12,655 bases of DNA from an uncultured Saprospiraceae bacterium (GTDB lineage Bacteria; Bacteroidota; Bacteroidia; Chitinophagales; Saprospiraceae), in contig CALGLS010000103.1 of assembly GCA_937959375.1 (NCBI GenBank), positions 1 through 12,655 on the forward strand, given 5' to 3'. The notes beneath the pieces are model-generated. The model saw only the letters and a program-made list of their open reading frames with translations, did no database searches and was not told where the DNA came from. Below are positions 8,401 to 12,655 of the stretch, one piece after another; within the stretch, counting starts at the first letter, position 1; each line of letters starts with the position of its first letter. The translations under genes were made by a program, and so were the position numbers.

Positions 8401-9354
8401 GATATTTCAACTCGAATGGAAGCTGAGAGTATTCTCAAAGGGAATTCTCAACAACTTGAAATACAAGTAGAACAGCGAACAAAAGAACTACACGATAAGA
8501 ATAATGAAGTTCAACAATTGCTAAGTAGATTAGAAGTTCGTAACGAAGAGCTTGAGAAAATTGTACAAATGCGTACTGCCAACCTTAGTGAATCAAATAA
8601 AGAATTGAAAAGAAATAACAAAGACCTAGAGCAGTTTGCTTACGTTGCTTCTCATGATTTGAAAGAACCTTTACGGATTGTTGGTAATTTTGTAGGCTTA
8701 CTTTCCAGGAAATATAAAGATAGTATTGATGACACGGCTAACGAATTTATCTTTTACATCGAAGATGGTGTAAAACGAATGTCTGCCTTGATTGACAGTA
8801 TTTTAAATTACTCTGGTGTCGGAAAAAAGGAAATCGTACTAAGAGATGGCGATTTAAATAATATTTTGGAAATTAAAATGCGCGATCTTTCTCAGCGGAT
8901 TCAAGAAAAAAATGTAGACTTAGAAATTAGGGAATTGCCAGTCGTTTTTTGTGAAGCAAGTCAGATCGGAATGGTGTTTTACAACTTGATCAACAATGCC
9001 ATTAAATTCAATAAAAATGAAAAACCAAGAGTTGTCGTTACCTCACATGAAGATGGAGAAGAAGGCTTTTGGACTTTCTCAGTAGCAGATAATGGAATTG
9101 GAATTGCACCCGAATTTCAAGATAAAATTTTTGAAATATTCCGTCGCTTACATAGTAAACAAGAATATGAAGGAACAGGTATTGGTTTGGCTTTATGCCA
9201 CAAAATTATTGAACGTCACGGTGGCAGAATTTGGATCGAATCAGAACCAGGTAATGGAGCTACCTTCTTCTTTACTATAGACAAGAGTCTAACGATGGAA
9301 CGTGCCAATGCAACGGAAGAACGAATAGCTAGCCAGGCTACTAATTATAATTAG
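5407..9354 (+). CDS. Membrane histidine kinase with 14-blade Reg_prop sensor, Y_Y_Y and PAS domains
   Basis: The 1315-residue protein has a signal peptide (about 1-24, ...GLFA|E), then fourteen Reg_prop-type blades from ~38 to 703. The first is LDGLPNNNINAIVQDSFGF; most contain W-[IV]-GT-x-x-G-L variants. A Y_Y_Y domain follows (~711-815), one transmembrane segment (~823-846), a linker coiled coil, a PAS domain (~877-1005), another coiled coil (~1006-1075), and a HisKA domain with SHDLKEPLR, phospho-acceptor His1083. The ATPase domain shows the N box NLINNAIKF from Asn1193, a DNGIGI box at 1228-1233 and GTGIGLAL from Gly1256. It should sense a periplasmic signal and autophosphorylate in the cytoplasm. 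Unlike the classic hybrid regulators of Bacteroides it ends after the ATPase domain, with no receiver or AraC-type domain, and no response regulator is nearby. The start is a TTG at 5407: an in-frame stop lies at 5338 and no ATG lies between. A second TTG at 5416 is possible. Confidence 0.92.
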   Translation: MNRLKSYFILIFFFVFAGNSGLFAEGGPKLKFHNINKLDGLPNNNINAIVQDSFGFMWVGTNDGLARYEAPGKVKVFKPSIDVEGGLRSSDIHSLFVDRKNNVWIGTRLGGLTRFHAPTGTWKTFINDPEVVGSISDNDVLSILEDKEGRLWVGTENGLNLYQPETESFIVFKMNKEDSTSLQGRAILSIMEDDKGWIWIGTWEEGLHLMLPSEDGDVTRNTFRRFFPSDVQGSQHVWTIYQDKQKGYWIGTHGGGLLFMDLPFTASAVSHRQNWDPVFYQFTYEHWREGSLSNNIVQDILEDKKGQLWVGTNNGVNLINRTNFPTLNAPVIEPGKVPTIDAYDYTYDKHDQGSLAHNNSGVIYEDQQGLIWIGTFGGLSIYNWYANQFDLHICEIDLIESENLYVDREGIAWLACGLNGVIKYDFKSGEKTVVGDDIPELKGKEVFTILPTKDEFLYFGLKDGILKLNLKTRNTQHFPLSEDIASDKNWIFTPSMYKDDYSRIWVATSKGLILIDEETGNVTRFVHNPEDDTSISDNSINSLFPDSKGNLWLTTYYGLNRINLKDKNNFVFEKFFYDYKNPKTTIASNRTIAIEEVNEVLYIGSTNGLSTYDLNTGKFDNPDMNGQNFWIQSMEKTEDGRIWGSTTEGVFYFNTNTKMFNVFEEQDGLGDNTFQLNSSYVDHNGYIYFGSRNGITRFHPDKIIRNKTIPPVYITDIKTMNSKTGASEISAINIDEHTLYHDDYYISFDFAGLNYNRAEKNRYAYKLEGFEDEWNYTNTVSPVVYTNLEHGTYTFQVKAANNDGVWNEQGAAITIVKKPAFWETIWFAALSFISFCLLCLFCAGLYTKGIRSRNQRLLEYNETLSNEIKQRKRIEKALEESKHFVRLILDNIPQYIYWVDKNHCLSGGNDAFLAAHEITEELDVVGKNMSVFHKNEMHFFDQRGMEQKVMESGIPIYDHQYRVENKDKSDKTRRWMEQNLIPLLDENKEVIGVLVSLEDISTRMEAESILKGNSQQLEIQVEQRTKELHDKNNEVQQLLSRLEVRNEELEKIVQMRTANLSESNKELKRNNKDLEQFAYVASHDLKEPLRIVGNFVGLLSRKYKDSIDDTANEFIFYIEDGVKRMSALIDSILNYSGVGKKEIVLRDGDLNNILEIKMRDLSQRIQEKNVDLEIRELPVVFCEASQIGMVFYNLINNAIKFNKNEKPRVVVTSHEDGEEGFWTFSVADNGIGIAPEFQDKIFEIFRRLHSKQEYEGTGIGLALCHKIIERHGGRIWIESEPGNGATFFFTIDKSLTMERANATEERIASQATNYN

Positions 9355-9374
9355 AAATCTTTTACAGAGGTCTA

Positions 9375-9423
9375 AAATAAAAAGTGTCCTAAAATCATCA
9401 TGATTTTAGGACACTTTTTATTT
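9375..9423. terminator. Strong bidirectional terminator, 23-bp perfect stem
   Basis: Positions 9375-9397 are the exact reverse complement of 9401-9423, with a 3-base loop (tca). The core stem aagtgtcctaaaatca is flanked by A-rich and T-rich ends, so on either strand it reads as stem plus U-tract. It lies 20 bases after the kinase stop and 26 bases past the stop of the minus-strand gene at 9450, and so serves both. Confidence 0.95.
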
Positions 9424-9449
9424 CACACTTTTCAATCTTATAGCTCTCC

Positions 9450-10136
9450 TTATCCACCACTAACTTCTGACTCCTTCTTAGCAACATTTGCTTTCTTATC
9501 TTTCGTAACTTTATTAAAATATACGGATTCAAGTTCAGTGCCCAATTTGAATATCAAATGATAATCACCGTCTGCCTCATTCTGAAAATCTAAGACGTAA
9601 TCATTTAATCCTTCTTTTAATGACTTCAACTCTTCAAGCAAAATATCTCCAGCATTATTAATTAAACGATATTCCAAATCACCTGCTTTTACACTATTGA
9701 TACTGACTTGAAGTACGTTGTTTTTTAGCTTTTCTTTTTTGGTTACCTGAAAATGGCAAACGAAATTCTTTTCGTTTTTCACTTCAGAGGAATAACTGTA
9801 GTCTCCATTTTTGCTTACCTGCTTAAGTCGGTAGCTTACCTTTGTTAAGCCTAGATCTAGATCTGCATATTTGTAAGAGGTTGCTGATCGATTATACTTA
9901 CTATCTACAGATTCCAAAGTCTCAAACGCTTCTCCATTTCGAGAACGCTCAATTACAAAAAATTGATTGTTTGTTTCTGAACTAGTCGTCCAAGTGAGTA
10001 AAAATCCAACGTTATGCTCTACGACCGTTAAATTTTCTTTGTAATCAACCTGTGCTGTGAGATTTGAATTGTTTAATAATAGAAAGCAAGTCACCAAAGG
10101 AAGATAGCTTTTTAAAATGTTTCGAAATGTTATCAT
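9450..10136 (-). CDS. Small secreted protein of unknown function with a fibronectin-like module
   Basis: The 228-residue product begins with a signal peptide (about 1-28, ...SNLTA|Q). Residues ~35-120 resemble a beta-sandwich module common in Bacteroidota surface proteins: LTWTTSSETNNQFFVIERS, then YKYADLDLGLTKVSYRLKQV. Residues ~125-208 look like a degenerate T9SS-type C-terminal beta domain (QVSINSVKAGDLEYRLINNAGD, GDYHLIF), but the conserved ending is replaced by a Lys/Glu-rich tail (KKANVAKKESEVSGG). T9SS export is therefore doubtful; it may stay periplasmic. No catalytic motif is visible. Just before the ATG there is a short imperfect direct repeat (tttagttag at 10138-10146 and 10151-10159). 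The gene is divergent from the one at 10324 and converges on the kinase gene. Confidence 0.75.
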   Translation of the reverse strand: MITFRNILKSYLPLVTCFLLLNNSNLTAQVDYKENLTVVEHNVGFLLTWTTSSETNNQFFVIERSRNGEAFETLESVDSKYNRSATSYKYADLDLGLTKVSYRLKQVSKNGDYSYSSEVKNEKNFVCHFQVTKKEKLKNNVLQVSINSVKAGDLEYRLINNAGDILLEELKSLKEGLNDYVLDFQNEADGDYHLIFKLGTELESVYFNKVTKDKKANVAKKESEVSGG

Positions 10137-10252
10137 GTTTAGTTAGTTAATTTAGTTAGAAGTTAAGATGCAGTTTTTTTAGTAAGCTCTTTTTATTTGA
10201 GCCATTGTTTGATGACAGGGTGATACACTATAGTTGAAATAACTTTAATTTG

Positions 10253-10260
10253 TACTTTTG
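10253..10260 (+). promoter_or_regulatory. Bacteroidota-type -7 box, TACTTTTG
   Basis: TACTTTTG fits the TAnnTTTG -7 consensus of Bacteroidota housekeeping promoters exactly. A possible -33 element is GTTG at 10233-10236, which leaves a 16-base spacer, slightly short. Transcription would start near 10267 and leave about 55 bases before the ATG at 10324. Confidence 0.45.
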
Positions 10261-10323
10261 TGAACAATAGAGGCAATCAAGTAATACAATCAAGCCACAA
10301 ATATTTTAGACCACATTTTCCAT

Positions 10324-11298
10324 ATGCATAATAAGTCAAAGGCAGAACGCTTAAAGTTGATGAGTTCAGGAGCAGAAGATTTAGAACAATGGATATTTGA
10401 TATTATCCGCCAAGGTTTGGCTGTACTCGATGGTGAATCAAAACTTTGGACTGATATATCAGCTCGAATGGTGGATGCTAAGCTTGGAGGACTTGCTCAT
10501 AAACTTCGCTACCTCGAACAAATCAAAACCGACGACTGGCCTGAAAAAATACTGGAAGAATTTGGACGCTTATATTTATTGACACAAGGCTTCAAAAATT
10601 TTGGGCAGATGCCCGAATTACTTCAAACACAGATGCAACTGGTTGGAGGCCTCACCGTTCGTAAAAAAGATTTGATAGAAGAAGATGGCATATCAGATGA
10701 TTGGCTTGTACTTGGTAATTGGCAGGGAGTAAACATAGATCAAGCAGCTTATCGCAAAGTTTGGATGCAAGGAAAAGCAACACAAGAAATGGCCTTGCTA
10801 ATGGACTACGATTATACCGGCGCTGGTTTTGAAGGCGCGTTTAAGATAGGAGAATCAGTAAAGGCAGAAGTTGTTTATTATCCCGCTGCCTTTCCACTGC
10901 GAGTGGTCATCAAACATCGCTATCCACCAGAAAAGATATCTACTCAAATTGTTACCTACAAAAATGTGCAAGATATGCAAGGCGTTTTCGCAGAGGCGCT
11001 TTCGCAAAATCCTTGGTTAACCGTCTTCCCCTGCGCGATAGCACAAGTCATCCCCTTGCATTATGAATCCAAGTTTTACTTAGTAGATAACCAAAAGTAT
11101 AAGATTGAGTTAGAGACAAAAGATCAAGCAGCTTGGAGCCTACTCTCGATGAGCGGCGGTAAACCCGTAGTTATTTTCGGAGAGTGGAAAGGCGATCGTC
11201 TTTTTCCCTTAAGTGTTTTTGCAGAAGGACAATTCGCTGATTTAGGTAAACCAAATTCGGTAGAAGCCCCGAAGCGTTTTAAGAAACAATGGAGGTGA
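10324..11298 (+). CDS. SWIM zinc-finger family protein lacking the SWIM domain
   Basis: The 324-residue protein matches, by remembered motifs, the C-terminal part of SWIM zinc-finger family proteins (the kind found with MoxR-type ATPase and VWA genes, as for E. coli YehQ). Visible motifs in order: LEQWIFDIIRQGLA (20-33), ARMVDAK (47-53), LEEFGRLYLL (77-86), DDWLVLGNWQ, a VVYYPAAFPLR segment (~180), and near the end SMSGGKPVVIFGEWKGDRL followed by PLSVFAEGQF. Family members have an N-terminal CxC...CxH SWIM motif before the LEQW segment. Here the protein starts in the linker just before it (MHNKSKAERLKLMSSGAE). An in-frame TAA at 10282-10284 precludes a longer N-terminus, and no CxC/CxH coding is seen in the 187 bases upstream. 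It has no signal peptide. It may be a truncated paralogue or a stand-alone subfamily; function unknown. No ATPase or VWA partner is in the window. Confidence 0.7.
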   Translation: MHNKSKAERLKLMSSGAEDLEQWIFDIIRQGLAVLDGESKLWTDISARMVDAKLGGLAHKLRYLEQIKTDDWPEKILEEFGRLYLLTQGFKNFGQMPELLQTQMQLVGGLTVRKKDLIEEDGISDDWLVLGNWQGVNIDQAAYRKVWMQGKATQEMALLMDYDYTGAGFEGAFKIGESVKAEVVYYPAAFPLRVVIKHRYPPEKISTQIVTYKNVQDMQGVFAEALSQNPWLTVFPCAIAQVIPLHYESKFYLVDNQKYKIELETKDQAAWSLLSMSGGKPVVIFGEWKGDRLFPLSVFAEGQFADLGKPNSVEAPKRFKKQWR

Positions 11299-11302
11299 GA
11301 AG

Positions 11303-11338
11303 GAATTAGAATTAGAATCAAAGTTAGAATTAGAATGG
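11303..11338. repeat. Hexamer array GAATTA, left arm
   Basis: Six 6-bp units follow the stop codon of the upstream gene (TGA at 11296-11298) after 4 bases: gaatta, gaatta, gaatca, aagtta, gaatta, gaatgg. It is capped by GGCC (gaatggcc, 11333-11340), which mirrors ggccattc at 11432-11439. It is the shorter arm of an inverted pair with 11434-11483. Confidence 0.85.
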
Positions 11339-11433
11339 CCTGTAATCGTAGATGTTTTGTTAAGGGTAGCTCCCATCTATCTTATCGGCTAGGCAAATTC
11401 CCATTTCCATTCAAATTAAAACACGTCAGAAGG

Positions 11434-11483
11434 CCATTCCAATTCCAATTCCAATTCTAATTCACATTCTTTAATTCTAATTC
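11434..11483. repeat. Hexamer array CAATTC/TAATTC, right arm, overlapping a stop codon
   Basis: Eight 6-bp units with one 2-base slip: ccattc, three caattc, taattc, acattc, then (after tt) taattc, taattc. On the minus strand this reads GAATTA/GAATTG. The TAG stop codon (11477-11479) of the minus-strand lipoprotein gene lies inside the array. With 11303-11338 it can form an imperfect stem around a roughly 91-base loop; mismatches become G-U pairs in a minus-strand transcript. No conventional terminator separates the two convergent genes, so the hairpin may do that job. Confidence 0.85.
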
Positions 11484-12430
11484 ACACCCACCTCCAAGCC
11501 CCGAAGCCCCATATCCACAACCTGTTCAAAAGAATTCGAATTCCCATCCCATTCTCCATTTCCATTCGTGTCAATCCATTCAAAACTTTTGTTGACAGAA
11601 AAAGAAAGGGTCACCGTTACATCCTCTGTTTCTTCACCGGTGATAACCAGCGGTTCTGACAAAGCACCAGTTACGATACAAGAACCCTGCGGAAGCGTAA
11701 TTCCAAATTGACTTAATGGATTAACAACAGTTGTCGCACCCGCAGGTGATTGTCCTATTTGGACAGGGTCTGCGTATTGTTCGAGAAGTGCTTGGTAAGG
11801 ATCATCAAGTTGAGTTTCAAAAGCCCAAAAACCTTGCGGTTTATCCGCTCCGATATAGACCGTGTGATTTTTTACAATTAAAGAATCGACGTGCGTATTA
11901 AAACCTATGAAACCAGCAAGTGTACCACTTTGATTGAGAAGACTACTTGGTAATGGCGCAGGTAAATTATTCAAATTAAATTTGACATTCGCATTTTGAT
12001 AAGTTACGCTGGCACGAAGATATTCGTAAGTGCCCGGAGGAAGTGTAGACAAGTCAAGTGTCAAAAAAGTTTGATCTGCTCCAGCTACAATCGCTTCATC
12101 CCATTTGATCGCATCATCAAATTGACTACTACTTTCTGCAGTCTGTGTCTCACCGGTATAAACAACCGCGCCACCTTCGATTGGAGTCAATTGATTTGGA
12201 ACAAACTCAATATAATGTACACTCATACTATTAAATTCTGGGGACTGTCCCGCATGTCCGTCCGGAATTGTTGCAGGATTACCAAAGCCATCGAGCCGTT
12301 CTTGATTTGCATCAAATTTAAATTGGAAAGACATCTGAGGATTGGTGTTGCTATTGTTACTGTCATCCTCCTTATTACAAGCACTCAAAATAAGTAGGCA
12401 AGCAAAAGCGATTAAATTTGTGATCTTCAT
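11477..12430 (-). CDS. Probable surface-exposed lipoprotein of unknown function
   Basis: The 317-residue product has a lipoprotein signal peptide: MKITNLIAFACLLILSAC with lipobox LSAC and lipidated Cys18. The next residues (CNKEDD) fit the K-(D/E)2 lipoprotein export signal described in Bacteroidota, which predicts display on the outer surface. The rest is beta-rich with blocks such as SVHYIEFVP, VVYTGETQTAE, LPPGTYEYLRASVTYQN, QGFWAFETQL, SCIVTGAL and VTLSFSVNKSFEWIDTNGNGEWD. The D-x-N-x-N-G-E-x-D segment (287-295) resembles a calcium-binding loop. I believe similar hypothetical lipoproteins occur in other Bacteroidota, but I cannot name a function. The ATG at 12428-12430 is set by the signal peptide. 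The C-terminus (MGLRGLEVGVN) runs into the hexamer array that supplies the TAG stop. The gene converges on the SWIM-family gene and has no partner on its own strand in view. Confidence 0.75.
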   Translation of the reverse strand: MKITNLIAFACLLILSACNKEDDSNNSNTNPQMSFQFKFDANQERLDGFGNPATIPDGHAGQSPEFNSMSVHYIEFVPNQLTPIEGGAVVYTGETQTAESSSQFDDAIKWDEAIVAGADQTFLTLDLSTLPPGTYEYLRASVTYQNANVKFNLNNLPAPLPSSLLNQSGTLAGFIGFNTHVDSLIVKNHTVYIGADKPQGFWAFETQLDDPYQALLEQYADPVQIGQSPAGATTVVNPLSQFGITLPQGSCIVTGALSEPLVITGEETEDVTVTLSFSVNKSFEWIDTNGNGEWDGNSNSFEQVVDMGLRGLEVGVN

Positions 12431-12565
12431 AATTGTAGTTTAAGCTTTTGATGATCGAATTTGATTACTTAAATGATATTTTTTATCAAATTATTGTAGT
12501 TCAGGCCAGTCATAATTAGAGCATGTTTAAATTTAGTTTCCTATGAAAATCAAGAGTTTATGGTT

Positions 12566-12597
12566 CTCGCTAACAATTTTTTAATGAGTTTAGCGAG
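12566..12597. terminator. Possible hairpin near the right edge
   Basis: An 8-bp stem (ctcgctaa at 12566-12573 with ttagcgag at 12590-12597), extendable by one pair with a bulge, encloses an AT-rich loop. On the minus strand it would lie 11 bases after the possible stop at 12609-12611. There is no U-tract after the stem, so the terminator call is weak. Confidence 0.35.
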
Positions 12598-12608
12598 CTA
12601 ACTGAATT

Positions 12609-12655
12609 CTAAAATTGGACGCGAGGTTCATAAAACATTGATTTGCAATTAAATG
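12609..12655 (-). CDS. Possible C-terminal end of a gene off the right edge
   Basis: On the minus strand one frame is open from the window edge to a TAG at 12609-12611 and encodes a tail ending ...SMFYEPRVQF. A terminal Phe with alternating residues is common in outer-membrane beta-barrel proteins, and a hairpin follows the stop. Only 14 complete codons are visible, so this may be chance; another frame on this strand is also open at the edge. Confidence 0.25.
   Translation of the reverse strand, partial: FNCKSMFYEPRVQF

Noticed and set aside
10186..10202. Hairpin gctc...gagc between the divergent genes
   Set aside because: The stem is only 4 bp and lies between two gene starts, so a terminator or regulatory role is not supported.
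11996..12397. 133-codon plus-strand ORF opposite the lipoprotein gene
   Set aside because: The minus-strand frame has a lipobox and coherent beta-rich blocks; the plus-strand product has no family features.
12543..12584. Short plus-strand ORF starting MKIKSLWFSLTIF, similar to the start of the gene at 747
   Set aside because: It stops after 13 codons. The likeness is only 11 bases and typical of Lys-Ile-rich signal peptide starts, so a pseudogene call is not supported.

Overview
The window looks like chromosomal DNA of a Bacteroidota species, most likely near the Saprospiria or Flavobacteriia. Two secreted proteins carry C-terminal domains of the type IX secretion system (T9SS) kind. A giant two-component kinase carries a 14-blade Reg_prop sensor and a Y_Y_Y domain. 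A lipoprotein has acidic residues after its lipid cysteine, as surface lipoproteins of this phylum do. Start codons mostly sit behind A-rich leaders rather than Shine-Dalgarno sites, and one TAnnTTTG-type -7 promoter box is visible. The assignment rests on these traits; no rRNA is present.

Layout from left to right: (1) 1-396 is the C-terminal end of a twitch-type radical SAM protein. (2) 397-746 is an intergenic stretch starting with tandem heptamers folded into a 25-bp inverted repeat. (3) 747-3131 (+) is a secreted choice-of-anchor B / LVIVD-repeat protein with a T9SS sorting domain. (4) 3249-4295 (-) is an Omp28-like secreted thioredoxin-fold protein, also with a T9SS domain. (5) 4555-5118 (-) is a PhnA/YjdM-family zinc-ribbon protein. 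(6) 5265-5387 may be a 40-codon small ORF with an unusually strong ribosome binding site. (7) 5407-9354 (+) is a 1315-residue membrane histidine kinase with a TTG start and no fused receiver. (8) 9450-10136 (-) is a small secreted protein of unknown role. (9) 10324-11298 (+) matches the C-terminal part of SWIM zinc-finger family proteins, but the zinc finger is absent. (10) 11477-12430 (-) is a probable surface lipoprotein. (11) The last 47 bases may be the end of another minus-strand gene.

The genes look like independent transcription units, not an operon. Much of the content is cell-envelope and secretion related: two T9SS cargo proteins, a secreted small protein, a lipoprotein and a periplasmic-sensing kinase. 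Three convergent gene pairs are each separated by an inverted repeat. Two of these are ordinary bidirectional terminator hairpins; the third is an inverted pair of hexamer arrays.

The most unusual signal is a set of short tandem-repeat arrays (7-bp AAGTAGG/AAGTCCG/CTTCGGA types and 6-bp GAATTA/GAATTG types) lying on or within a few bases of the stop codons of four genes. In two of them the TAG stop codon is itself part of a repeat unit. I see no CRISPR array, tRNA, rRNA, transposase, integrase or recognisable defence system.
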